DNA from: Sycon ciliatum
Lineage: Eukaryota; Porifera; Calcarea; Leucosolenida; Sycettidae
Length of the DNA: 64,000 bases
Reading direction: 5' to 3'
Assembly: GCF_964019385.1 (NCBI RefSeq)
Contig: NC_088650.1
Span: 23,380,310 to 23,444,309, forward strand
How positions within the stretch are numbered: the stretch's first letter is position 1; each line of letters begins with the position of its first letter. The notes below the pieces were generated by a model. The model searched no databases and had not been told where the DNA came from. It worked only from the letters and a program-made list of their open reading frames with translations. Of this stretch, positions 1 to 29,509 are shown piece after piece. The position numbers were made by a program, and so were the translations under genes.

Positions 1-184
1 CCTAGTCCGATGTACTCCGTGTGGTGTCGAGCAGGTGTGCATTGGGTGTTGATTCACATGGCTTCGCCAGTTGTGTGGATTAGACAGTTATCTGGCGCTA
101 GCCTTGACCTGTCTCATTCAGATCTTGTCTGCTATCGTTGCTACAGTATAAGAGAAAATCTGTGGGTGCACATCCAGTGCGTTT

Positions 185-349
185 TTGGGGTGTCGGCCAT
201 TGGGCGGTTCAATAGCCAAGTGAGTCCTCTTTCTGAGATTCCTTTCGAATCTCTCTCCCCTCTCCCATGGAGACCCACGTGATCAATTTTGGCAGTGAGC
301 AAGTACAAGTTTGTGAGTGTGTGTACGTGCGTGCATGCGTACGTGTGTG

Positions 350-400
<51 letters not shown>
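185..400. repeat. Dispersed repeat copy 1 ending in a TG microsatellite
   Basis: This stretch, from a GTGTCGGCC-type start through GGAGACCCACGTGA and TTTTGGCAGTGAGCAA, recurs at about 1983-2230. Both copies run into a (TG)n tract at the same point, so the microsatellite appears to belong to the repeat rather than being chance neighbouring DNA. Nothing coding was found in it. Positions 1-184 hold no feature I recognise. Confidence 0.7.
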
Positions 401-474
401 CAGCTAGTTCGGTTGGTGGCTACACTTATGTCGGATAGTGTTGGGTCTGTTGCCAACGGGCTCAGCTGCTTTTA

Positions 475-1052
475 AAACGAGAGAGCTTGGAAGCTCAGGG
501 CCCTACGCTATGCTTTTTTGCCTTGATGACCTAGACAAAAAAAAAGCATAGGGATGTTATAAATTCTTTAAAAAATCCTCTTTTTTTAAGACATAACCTG
601 GGATTCGAACCCGCACTATCGCGCGCCCTGCATGCATCCCCCGATACACTTCGCATACAAACTAATTCTTCCAAGTTGTTTCGAATTGTGATCTTGCATT
701 TGAAAGCCCTATTTGAATATGCATTGTGGCCAGCCGTCTTTGATGGCACGGTACGGTAGGGGATAGGTACGGGACATGTACGATCGAGGGTAACACGACA
801 CCGTCTCGCGTGCCGTACCGTACCATCAAACACAGCTGGCCACATACAGCTGCCCGCAATATTCAAATAGGGCTTTCAAACGCAAGATAATAACGTGAAG
901 CAACTTGGAAGAATGGGTATGAATGCGAAGTGTATGGGGGAATGCATGTAGGGCGATAGTGCGGGTTCGAATCCCAGGATATGCCTGAAAAAAAATAGGA
1001 GAATTCAAAAATTTATAACATCCTATGCTTTTTTGTCGTCAGATACGGATAG
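475..1052. repeat. Palindromic tRNA-like repeat (SINE-like fold-back), copy 1
   Basis: The left half (about 535-770) and right half (about 800-1035) are inverted copies of each other. Both outer parts contain an A-rich tract with GCATAGGGATGTTATAA or its complement. Each arm carries a perfect Pol III B-box motif, GGTTCGAATCC: on the minus strand near 601-611 and on the plus strand near 965-975. The B box inside GCGGGTTCGAATCCCAGG looks like a tRNA T arm, so the unit is probably a tRNA-derived SINE that became a head-to-head dimer. No intact tRNA can be folded from it. Confidence 0.7.
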
Positions 1053-1098
1053 CGCCAGGCGTGACACAAACAAACACACAAACAAATACCAAACGAGA

Positions 1099-1830
1099 GA
1101 GCTTGGAAGCTCAGGGCCCTACGCTATGCTTTTTTGCCTTGATGACCTAGACAAAAAAAAGCATAGGGATGTTTTCTTTAAAAAAATCCTTTTTTTTAAA
1201 CCTGGGATTCGAACCCGCACTATCGCGCGCCCTGCATGCAGCCCCCGATACACTTCGCATACATACTAATTCTTCCAAGTTGTTTCACATTGTGATCTTG
1301 CATTTGAAAGCCCTATTTGAATATGCATTGTGGCCAGCCATCTTTGATGGCACGGTACGGTAGGGAATAGGTACGGGACAGGTACGATCGAGGGTAATAC
1401 GACACCGTCTAGCTGCCCGCAATATTCAAATAGGGCTTTCAAACGCAAGATAATAACGTGAAGCAACTTGGAAGAATGGGTATGAATGCGAAGTGTATGG
1501 GGGAATGCATGTAGGGCGATAGTGCGGGTTCGAATCCCAGGATATGCCTGAAAAAAAAGGAGAATTGAAAAATTTATAACATCCTATGCTTTTTTGCCGT
1601 CAGATACGGATAGCGCCAGGCGTGACACAAACAAACAAACAAACAAACAAACACACAAACAAACAAATACCAAATTAAAGCTGTGTGGACCCTGGCTAGC
1701 GCCAGACGTTACTGAAGTAACGTCTTCTGCATAGCTACGGGAATTAAAGCTGTGTGGACCCTGGCTAGCGCCAGACGTTACTGAAGTAACGTCTTCTGCA
1801 TAGCTACGGGAATAAGAAGGTGTAATGTTG
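1099..1830. repeat. Palindromic tRNA-like repeat, copy 2, with 69-bp tandem duplication at its end
   Basis: This is a second copy of the 475-1052 repeat, beginning with the same GAGAGCTTGGAAGCTCAGGG start. Inverted B-box motifs lie near 1206 and 1528. It continues further right than copy 1, through an ACAAACAA tract into a terminal module (AATTAAAGCTGTGTGGACCC to CATAGCTACGGGAAT). That module is duplicated in tandem with a 69-bp period (about 1674 and 1743). The same module ends the copies near 17330 and 57590. Confidence 0.7.
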
Positions 1831-1982
1831 TACCTACCACCTTTGTTGGTTTCAGGGTTCATGTACTTTCTATTTGAAGTATACATACCTGTCAACCATG
1901 GACTACTTCTGGCTAGATTAACTCTTGTGTAATCATGGTGCTAGTGAAGCTAAGTGGGATCATTTTCCAGTCCACCCAGAGT

Positions 1983-2230
1983 TTTGGGGATTTCAGGGGG
2001 GTGTCGGCCGTTGGGCGGTTCAATAGCCAATTGAGTCATCTTTCCAAGATTCCTTTTGAGTCTCTCTCCCTTCTCCCGGGGAGACCCACGTGACCAGTTT
2101 TGGCAGTGAGCAACAAGTACAAGTACACGTGTGTGTGTGGTGTGTGCGTGTGTGCGCATGTGTGCATATGTGTGTGTGCGCGTGTGCGTGTGTGTGTGCG
2201 CGTGTGCGTGTGTCATGTATGTTGCACACC
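1983..2230. repeat. Dispersed repeat copy 2 ending in a TG-rich tract
   Basis: This is a diverged second copy of the 185-400 repeat. It contains GGGCGGTTCAATAGCCAA, GAGACCCACGTGA and TTTTGGCAGTGAGCAA in the same order and again ends in alternating TG/CG sequence. No gene is seen between 1830 and 1983 or between 2230 and 2600. Confidence 0.7.
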
Positions 2231-2605
2231 TATGTCGATCCCAATCAGTGACATAACCGTGGCAGTTTGGCCTCTCACTGTTTCACAATGACGTTGACAC
2301 GTGTTTGGTTGCAAATGTACAGCACTTCTAGTCCAGCACTTCTACAGTCCATTCTTTGGAAACTGGCACTCTAACTTTTTGGTGTCTCTCTCACATAGAT
2401 GTAGATACTAGGATCGTGAAAACAACAGTACATCCTGCATTGGGTGACCCGTGCAATTACTCCTTGCCACATTTGAGGCCAAAAAAGTCCAAGAACAGGG
2501 AAATAGAAATTCAGTCAGGTTTTACAAAATTAGGTTTCTAATGAATGGACTGTAAGTCCAGCAGTGTGCTGTAAGCATGAGTGTAACATCATCGCTGTAC
2601 AGTAG

Positions 2606-3047
2606 CCCCAAGAGTATACAACCCCCCCCCCCCCCTCCCCCAAGAGTATACACTCCCCCTCCCCCAAGAGTATAGAACCCCCCCCCCCCCTCCCCCAAGA
2701 GTATACAACTCCCCCCCCCCCCCCCCCAAGAGTGTGCAACTCTGCATATGGGGTCTTAGACGGCGAAAACTCACATCACGTGTCTCAGATACGTTCGTAC
2801 TACGTACCAACGAAGGATAGCGTGCGCGCAGTCCGAATATCTGCCATGATCATGCTGGGGATTTGCATACCCGCAGTGAGTTTCTGTCAGAGAGTGCTTT
2901 TTTTATTACTTCGCTGCTCACTAAAAACGGGCAGGAAACGTACAACTGCGACACTGCACCACGTGATGTGAGTTTTCGCCGTCGGCGTACCCCATAGAAA
3001 TGGTATCAGGAGTTGCACACTCTTGGGGGGGGGGCTATACTCTTGGT
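2606..3047. mobile_element. CCAAGAGT-family palindromic MITE, copy 1
   Basis: The left end has four tandem C-rich modules with CCCAAGAGTATACAAC-like cores. The right end is the inverse, with GTTGCACACTCTTGGGGG followed by CTATACTCTTGG. Subterminal sequence is also inverted: GGCGAAAACTCACATCACG near 2763 mirrors CACGTGATGTGAGTTTTCGCC near 2959. Two further copies lie at 48069-48361 and 63007-63389. This is a non-coding DNA-transposon derivative; the superfamily is not recognised. Confidence 0.75.
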
Positions 3048-3315
3048 AACACTTTACTGAACCTTGCGGCAGGGTTGGGTAAAGTGCTATAGGGATGGTT
3101 GGCACATAACGGGTGAAAGCTTGATGACAACATTGCTACATGGGTGCTGTTGGGTGACAGTAGGTGTATGCTGTGGCGACATCATTGTTGAATGGGTGGC
3201 AATTGATTACAAGCTGTGTTGATATCACTCTCGAGCATTGCGGCCATAATGCTATGGCACCGTGTTGTACACTTGTGTGTCAGCTTTGGTGTTGTTTGGT
3301 TCTGTTGTATATTCC

Positions 3316-3640
<325 letters not shown>

Positions 3641-3642
3641 AG

Positions 3643-4049
3643 ATATAGGGCTGTCCGTGCTTTGGGCACTTTTGACTATAGTGGGAGCCGTGTTTCAACA
3701 CAGATGGCTGAAGAGACATGGCCTGCTTAGCATGGTGGCACTGTTCCGATTGGCAGCCGGCCAAGAGGTGAAAAGGGATGATGAGGAAGAGAGGAGAGAG
3801 GAAGATGATTCAGATGGTGCGGACCCAACAGATACCGTCCGCAGCTCACCACCGTCTTCCACGTTGCTATGCCAACATGCCAGCACTAGCAGTGTTGCCA
3901 GCGAAGAAGTGGACGAGAATACACCGCTTTTCTCCAGGCGGACAAGAAGGAGTCGACTTTCGGCTGCCCTGCGTGGCGTGCTTTCGTGGTTTAGTCGTGC
4001 ACGACAGACGAAGCCTGACCAGCCACTGCTTGCTCCGGGTGAAGCCTGA
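3643..4049 (+). CDS. Probable terminal exon of a membrane protein with acidic cytoplasmic tail
   Basis: This is a partial gene: only the last exon is recognised, and upstream exons were not found in 1-3640. After the CTCCTCACAG acceptor the frame encodes one hydrophobic segment (roughly the first 20 residues, IGLSVLWALLTIVGAVF). A basic stretch, a strongly acidic patch (DDEEERREEDD), a Ser-rich region and a dileucine-like ENTPLF motif follow, and the tail ends KPDQPLLAPGEA. This composition suits a cytosolic tail after a final membrane helix. A 31-bp tandem duplication (4010-4073) shifts the frame near the end. With one copy only, the frame would run to a stop at 4102-4104 and encode a slightly longer tail. 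The family is not recognised. The hydrophobic and acidic pattern favours this frame over the two alternatives, but it is not proof of expression. Confidence 0.45.
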
Positions 4050-4073
4050 CCAGCCACTGCTTGCTCCGGGTGA
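4010..4073. repeat. 31-bp perfect tandem duplication inside a coding exon
   Basis: The 31-bp unit that starts AAGCCTGACCAGCCACTGC is present twice head to tail. Because 31 is not a multiple of three, the second copy is read in another frame and the putative protein stops four bases after the first copy ends. The copies are identical, so the duplication is recent. Confidence 0.85.
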
Positions 4074-4104
4074 AGGCGAAAGTCCAATGGTGCGTGAACC
4101 GTAA

Positions 4105-5834
4105 CCAGGCTTCTGGGCTGTCTGAGGAATGTTCAGTGCACCCTGCTAGTGTGCTCCCAGGACTTACGTGAGCCTGACCCAACGTGACAGCTACTCATTT
4201 TCAAGCATATTATTTTACTCACGGGCAGACAGAGGTGCGATGTTTATCAGCGCATGGGCACACGTGCGTACCCGCACACCCAACCACGTGCAAACTTACC
4301 ACGTCAGCGTGCACCCCCCCCCCCCCCACACACACACATGGCTGGCCTAGACTATTTGTGTCATCGCTGTTAGTAGGAGAAGTTTTCTTCATTCTCTTCT
4401 TTACTATACTGATTTTTTCTTGAGTATGTTTGCATCAATGCATGCGGTGCTCATGTACTTTCTCGTTTTATTGTCAAAGACAATACTGGTAGATGGCGAC
4501 CCGCTGTGGCTGGCCACCATCATAATCAGTGCCACCACCACCGCCAGCCACCATCACCATCACAACCTATTCACGCTTCTTGCCTCCTTCCTTTCTTGGA
4601 GCCGGGTTGTTGGCACTGTGTTTATTTTTACTTGGAGCCCCGAGCTTCTCACTCGTTCTACGCTTGAACAAAGTTTGGGGTTATTTTCCCCCAGATTAGC
4701 CACACCTCTTTTCACATTATCGTCGGAAACTATTAAAAAAATTGACACCTCTTTTCACGATATTGTGTAGTATTATGAAAAAAATTGCTGCGGAGCACAA
4801 TTATGCACCCACAATGCCATATTCTTATGCTGAGTGATGTACTAGCACTTGCAGATATTTTACATTAGATTGTGAGCCTCACACCTCAGACTTATTATCA
4901 GGGAGTAGTACAATACCGGTATTGTACTACTCCCTGCTTCTGATGATGATTTCACCATGCTCATACATGTACATGATCAGATTTTTTGTGCTCAGAAAGC
5001 CACCTTCAGAGAGAAAGTACTCCGCTGTTGCAATGTTTTTGTCTGAAAACTGTGAAAGGCATTCAGACCTGGTAGATCTGAACACTTTCACAAAGAGGTT
5101 GGACGCACTCCACATACTAGTACCTAACTAACTTACGGGGAGTGGATGTGTGAACTCTGTTTTCGTTTTGAAACAAATTGCCATCACCAGATCACTGTAT
5201 ACATGTGCGGTGTGCACATCCCGCATTGCCGAACTGTCCGGTTTATCCAGACACTGTGCACTGTCTAACTGAAATCTCACGCTCTGCCCGAAGAATAACG
5301 TAAATCGCGCGAGAGTCGGATTGATATTTCCGCACACGTCGGAACATCACCACCCTCAAGAACCAAGGCATATGCATTGCACAAAATACAGTTCCTTGAT
5401 TCTTTGATGAGATGATGGCTGTATAAAATCTAGGTTAATACTACACTGTACTTTCTTTGGTTTTTCGAATTTTTCTCAGTAGGGCTCTGAAACTTCTGGT
5501 GTGGACATAGGTGACAGCAGAGACATCTAAGGGTTCCAAAATACACACACATACACACGCCCACACACTATTGCACTTCTCCTGAGTACACATGCCTCGT
5601 AGTACCCACTTCACTTGACGAGTAGTTGGCATAGGATGGTTCTTTAATTATTTAAAAACTTTAAAAAAATGTTCTCAGGGGGCTCAAAAGCCAATAACAG
5701 CACAGGCTAAAACTACTGAAATACCCATAATGCATGGGAAGGTCCACGGCGAATTGATGTGTTTGATAGGTCAGGAAGTTTGAATTTTGTGCTCGATAGC
5801 GAGCTATGGTGGCTGGACGGTGGCACTGTGATTA
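4105..5834. other. Intergenic DNA without a recognisable gene
   Basis: No ORF here has coding character. It contains a poly-C tract (4314-4327) followed by a short CA run, a CCACCATCACC-rich patch near 4520-4560, the mini-palindrome at 4899-4936, and AT-rich sequence. It presumably includes the 3' UTRs of the two converging genes on either side. No clear AATAAA site was pinned down for either gene. Confidence 0.5.
4899..4936. mobile_element. Mini hAT-like palindrome, 38 bp
   Basis: This is a perfect 38-bp palindrome with CAGGGAGTAGTA/TACTACTCCCTG ends and an ACCGGT centre. Flanking octamers CTTATTAT and CTTCTGAT match at six of eight positions, as expected for a decayed 8-bp target duplication. 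It belongs to a family with members at 8249, 8385, 48008, 49048 and 49534. Confidence 0.7.
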
Positions 5835-7519
5835 CTATGACAGTGGGAGTCCATCCAGCGGACAGTTTGGTGAGGAGTTAAGGAGCCATCGCTCAATGCA
5901 CTCCTTGTGGAACTCATGGCCACAGGGCAGCCGGGCTAGCACACTGTCAGGCGTGTAAGAGTCCATGCACACCGAGCACTGCGCTGCTGCTGCTGCCGTT
6001 ACAGTCATGCCGCCATCGCCGCTGTACTGGAATGTGGGCAGCTGCTGAACAACATCGCTGCTAGCCGTCTTCCTTGCCACACTGGCATCCAGCTGTAGCA
6101 GCAACTCATAGTCTTCCGGGCTGATGTCGCGATGCTGCAGCACTTCCAACGCCCGGATGAGCCGGGTCTCCAGATCGAGCTCCGCAGTGCGAGCGGCCGC
6201 CGCACGGAGTTCAAACTTGGCCGGCACCGGGTTTCCACGGTTACGCGGCGGAGCACGCTGCCGTGGTGTGTAGGAGTAGCGGTGACCGTGGTGACCAGCG
6301 CCATCGGTTGTATAGCCGGGCGTGGTGGCGACCACGGTGGGCCGCGGCAATGCGGCAGCCTTGCGTGCCTTACGCTGCAGGCAGTCACACTCAGTGCGGC
6401 ACTTGCGCGTGCACCTCGCAGCTACATAGCGCGACTTGGCTGATGTGAACGGCGATGGAGATTGGCGCGTTTCACAGCGGTGTAGTTGGCTGCCCAACGC
6501 AAAGTCCATCGATTCACACTCGTGCTTTGCCAGGAACTTCTTGAGGGAGTGACGAGTCGTGGGCAGCCATCGACCTCTGTTGCAGACGGGTGCTTCGAGA
6601 GAGTTAAGGATAGCAGAGGATTCGACACAGATCTTAAAAGAGCTTTGTGCAAGGTGGCGGCTGGGCAGTTTGAGTCGAGAGATGAAGCTCCAGCGGATTC
6701 GACGAAGATGCCTTGTTGCACCGTGCCTAGCTCCGTCCATAGTGCTGGATGTCGGCAACTTACGGTGCCTGGAGCATTCCATGACACACTCCTCAAAGCC
6801 GAGGGCTTCACTGATGGCATAGGCATGATCGGTGTGAACCACGTCCCCGCACATCGTGTCTTCCACGTGATCAGCGCTGCGACCTTGTGACTCCGGCCAT
6901 TGCGCATAGTCGTCCTCGTCTTCTAGCAGTTCCACGGCGAGTCCCAGCACCTTGAAGATGTCTTGCCCGACTAGACGCCGGTGCTTCTTGCGATGACGTG
7001 TGCTGGTCGTGCGTACAACAGTGGCTGCTGCTGCTGCTCCGTTAGTCTGAGTCCGTGTAGGTTGCTGCTGTGCCGAATGCTCTTGTTTAGCAGATTGACT
7101 CTTCAAGTTCTTCCTCTCCCTTACAGTATGGGACGCACCAAGAGGAGGGAAATCCACTTCGTAGGCACGCTGGCGAGCTTGATCGAGTCGGAGTATCTCT
7201 TGCTCACCTGTGGACTCTGACGCGACTGACACTTCACCAAGTGTCTGTGATGTTACACACAAATGTTCATATTGGATTTCCGGTGCGCGGCGGCCTTTCT
7301 CGCCGTCGGCATTGCTTGTGCGGTATTCGGAGGCCAATAGGCAATTTCCAGTGATTTCCAGAACCATGGCCTCAGGTAATCTGCTGGCTTGAGTTCTAGC
7401 AGCTGGGCACTCCACACCGAGAAATTCAATAAATATGTCACAGAGCCGAGTCGTTGTCTTTGGGCAGCTGCTATCTTACCCCACAGAGCAGTGGGGGAGA
7501 ACTGAGCTTTCGGATCCAT
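5835..7519 (-). CDS. RING-H2 E3 ubiquitin-ligase-like protein
   Basis: The product is a probable RING-type ubiquitin ligase of about 535 residues. The C-terminal RING (about residues 489-530) has the spacing C-x2-C-x14-C-x-H-x2-H-x2-C-x11-C-x2-D. The eighth zinc ligand is Asp rather than Cys, as in RBX1-type RINGs. Before it lies a helical segment with the motif SPEDYELLLQLD, then Arg/Pro-rich and Cys-rich low-complexity regions; the N-terminal half has no domain I recognise. The long open frame begins at a GTG, so it has no ATG at its 5' end. My model starts at ATG 7519, with exon 1 at 7480-7519, a 77-bp intron (7403-7479, donor G|GTAAG, acceptor CCCAG) and exon 2 at 5835-7402, which join in frame. 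An internal ATG near 7367 is an alternative start. Sure of the RING, moderately sure of the start. Confidence 0.75.
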
Positions 7520-7835
7520 CTCGCTTGCTTTTTCTCTCGCTTTATCATCCGAAGTAAAGTAGAGAGATTACCATGATCAAACACACCTACTGTGACCTAG
7601 CTCCGGGGCCGGGCCCCCATGCTGGCCCAGCAAAGTAATTACGTCTTCGTTGTTGCTTGTTGCAGTTTGAGGTGCAATTTTAGTCAGTTACGTCACCTTA
7701 CGTCATGCCTGCATACGCGTATACGGTACATGTACATACACGTCATTAATTTTTTGGTGCAGTCGTGCATGCCTCGCGTCTCACGTGACCATGGTGACTG
7801 TCAGTTAGGCCCAGACAGATCCTGCCGGCTTCGGC

Positions 7836-8217
7836 AAAATATCGAAGAATTGAAAGAGCGGAAATTGCCGGCAAAATCGGAACAAAATATCGAAATGTTG
7901 GGTAAAATCGATGCCTGATATACTTAGATTTCCTTGTTTTTTACCCGTTCAGCAGGATACACTGCCCAGGCCAGGACGAGATCATGTTACCGAAATACAT
8001 GCATGTATCTCTGGGATTCACTGTGGATCGACTTGATTTTGGAAGAATTCAGGGACACGTGCGTTGAAACCGGTGCGATTTTTATGAAACGTTGTACGGG
8101 AAGTGGATATAATACACGTTTTCCCGGAGCAAAATGGAGCAAAATATCGAGTTTCTTGTGCCAGGCTCGGCAAAATATCGAAGATTTCGCAGCAACATTT
8201 TGCCGCAAAATATCGAG
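7836..8217. other. Cluster of CAAAATATCGA motifs
   Basis: The 11-mer CAAAATATCGA (followed by A or G) occurs five times, near 7836, 7873, 8138, 8171 and 8206, with shorter AAAATCG variants between them. No ORF or palindrome explains the spacing. TATCGA is part of the DRE motif bound by DREF-like factors in insects, but a regulatory role here is only a guess. Confidence 0.4.
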
Positions 8218-8248
8218 GCGACCTGAGCAGATCATAGATAGAGTACGC

Positions 8249-8286
8249 CAGGGAGTCGTCAAAATTTTAATACTGACGACTCCCTG
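8249..8286. mobile_element. Mini hAT-like palindrome, 38 bp, perfect 8-bp TSD
   Basis: Ends are CAGGGAGTCGTCA and TGACGACTCCCTG around an AT-rich 12-bp centre. It is flanked on both sides by GAGTACGC (8241-8248 and 8287-8294), a perfect 8-bp direct repeat. CAGGG termini with 8-bp duplications are typical of hAT transposons. Confidence 0.8.
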
Positions 8287-8384
8287 GAGTACGCACTGTG
8301 CATGTAGTGAGCCATTCAAAAAATACGAAAATTTTGAAAAGTAAAAAGTTAAAAGGTCGTGCGGCTAGGCCGGCTAGTAATAAC

Positions 8385-8412
8385 CAGGGAGTAGTACAAG
8401 TACTACTCCCTG
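8385..8412. mobile_element. Mini hAT-like palindrome, 28 bp
   Basis: The sequence is CAGGGAGTAGTAC, AA, GTACTACTCCCTG. It has the same termini as the copy at 4899 with an even shorter centre. No convincing target duplication is seen around it. Confidence 0.65.
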
Positions 8413-8899
8413 CTTTCCACAACAGCAGGAGGTTACTTCCGACCACTGAAATACGAATGCCTTTTGACAGCCGTTTCGGTCACTGAGACCTGGCCTCATC
8501 ATGCAGAGAAGATTCAGTTGTTGGATGACTGGAAAAGAAATACATGCAAGCATCAATTTTTTCATACCGAGAAATAAGAGATGGCGCGCTGGTGTGTGCG
8601 GCGTGCGCTCTGGGAAAACTCACAACAGTTACATGGAACACCCTACACAATGTCCATCACCAATGTAAGTGATCTCTTTGAAGTATAATTTGAAGTATAA
8701 TGTCACTACTCAATCGAATGTTCGGCCAGGAGCCATCATCAGGATCGAGGGGAAACCTGTGAAGTGCACGGCCTACATAATACCGGTATATCATACAACA
8801 CAAGGTGCCAGGGAAGGTGGGATGAACTACCCCATACGTGATAAAAGTACACCGTCACGGAATGATTCAGCTGTCACACACTCAGACACACACGCACGC

Positions 8900-9042
8900 A
8901 TAAAGTTACATACACACACACACACACATAGTGACGCGTACGCGCACGCACCATGATGAGGCACACATGTGTGTGTGTGTGTTTGTGTGTGTATGTGTGT
9001 GTGTGTGTGTGTGTGTTTGTGACAAACACACACACACACAAT
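8900..9042. repeat. CA and GT microsatellite cluster
   Basis: A (CA)n tract at about 8900-8928, then (TG)n with TTTG interruptions at about 8970-9017, then (CA)n at about 9023-9042. The opposite-strand arrangement can fold back on itself. The rest of 7520-10419 shows no gene; it holds the mini-palindromes and the minisatellite at 9257. Confidence 0.85.
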
Positions 9043-9256
9043 CACGCAGAGTGACACGCTCACACGTACATTGTACAGGTGTAACAACAATACGCAAAAC
9101 AACGTGCCTAGAAACGAGGTGTGAGGAGTGGTGGGACTGCATGTACAGTGTGACAAAAAGATGAGCCTGCTACTCAACTGTAAACAACACTGTGCCGAAC
9201 AGTAATCAGATTATCAGTGTGTGGAGTGCGGAATAAGCACGTTCTGGCAACCGGAC

Positions 9257-9360
9257 AGTACACTCCCGGACAGGACACTCCCGGACAGGACACTCCCGGA
9301 CAGGACACTCCCGGACAGGACACTCCCGGACAGGACACTCCCGGACAGGACACTCCGACA
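9257..9360. repeat. 15-bp minisatellite
   Basis: About seven tandem copies of a 15-bp unit (ACTCCCGGACAGGAC). Reading frames across it encode repeats such as GQDTP or SGSVL, which are by-products of the array. No conserved gene is attached. Confidence 0.9.
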
Positions 9361-10419
9361 GTGGCAACAGTAACAGTAACAGTGATCATCGTCCAAATGT
9401 CGCAATTGTCAATTGTCAGAAGCCTCCAACCACAATCATGGTGGCGTCTGGATTACTACGTGTGTGGATGGCCTTCCTCACCAGAGTCACCTGGCCACAT
9501 AATGGAGCCACTCGAGGGGATGCCCAGTCCACCACCACGCCGGCATGGATTGGTGTGTCGAGCTGGTATATACCCCAGATCTGCAGCACATTACCCATCA
9601 CAACTACTGAGCCAGTATCCTTCCTCCTCAGTCACGAAATAGCGACTCCACTCATTGCCCCATTCCCTCATCGTAACGTGGAATCAGCTCCCGCCTACCC
9701 TTCTGCAGTCTCCCCCAGCCTTCTCCCAGAGGTATGCGAACTTTCAAGAAAATGTCAAAGACCACTTGCGGCGCAGCAAGTGGGAGTGGGCCACAGCCAG
9801 GTTATGATTCTCTCCATACAGGTCAACACACCAGCCGAATAGACCGCTCTCCAGCCCCTTCTGCTGCGTCAGGCAACACCTACCAATACCATTTCCTTGC
9901 CTGGAGAGCCTTGTTTTCACCCTAGCCTGGGCTGTCACCAACTCCCTAGACCTAGAATAGCGCTAGATCCCTCTCTTGCCTTCACATCACGACGTGTTGC
10001 CTGTCACCATAGTCACGACTCGACTGTGTCCGGCGTAGAGCTAGATATAATAATATAATAGGAGCTGTTGCTGCGGGAGTAGATCTACGGGTCCTGACTC
10101 TCCGCCTCGCACTGGTAAGTACAGTGGTATGGCTGTCTGTGGTTTTTGGCACGATCAGCACACCGTATCTACCATCACCACGATTACCAGTTCGACACCG
10201 CTACTGCCGCTACATGCATCACGCGTAGCAGCAGATCAGGCCTGATCGCTGAAAGAAAGGAAGAACTCCAGAACGGCAGAAGTGTCAAAAATATCTCAGT
10301 GCCCATTACATTTCTGGAATCTAAAGTCAGTAACGACAAGTATATCACATGAGGCTTGTTCTTTACGATAATTATCGCCCACTACATCGAAGGGTGGTCG
10401 TGCAAACTAGGCCGGTGCA

Positions 10420-29137
<18,718 letters not shown>

Positions 29138-29441
29138 TATCCCATGCCTCTGCCGTGGATTGGAAGTGTAACACTTGCCTACAGTCACGTTAAAGACCAA
29201 CGCCAGGTACCATAGGCATTGCTCATGTGGAACATCAAACCAGTCTAAACGTGTCTCCTTCAATTTTTCATATCTCTCTGTTTATCTTCTTGGACTCTCT
29301 CCATGCTACTTGCAAAACTTGAGCATCCGCTGGCGGAAGCCAAGTGAGCACGTTTCTAATGAATGATGGTTTGAATTTTTTTAAACACATCGACCCTTTG
29401 AACAGTGCATGGAAGTGATATGACACATGTCCATGTGCATG

Positions 29442-29509
<68 letters not shown>

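Noticed and set aside
600-985. Intact tRNA genes at the GGTTCGAATCC motifs
   Set aside because: Only the T-arm-like part is present; no acceptor, D arm or anticodon arm can be built around it.
7253-7519. The 88-residue minus-strand ORF as a separate gene
   Set aside because: Its first 13 codons fit better as exon 1 of the RING gene; the rest overlaps the RING frame and has no family features.
9217-9842. Overlapping 130-140 residue ORFs on the + strand
   Set aside because: They start in the 15-bp minisatellite or have no family features, no splice logic and low-complexity composition.
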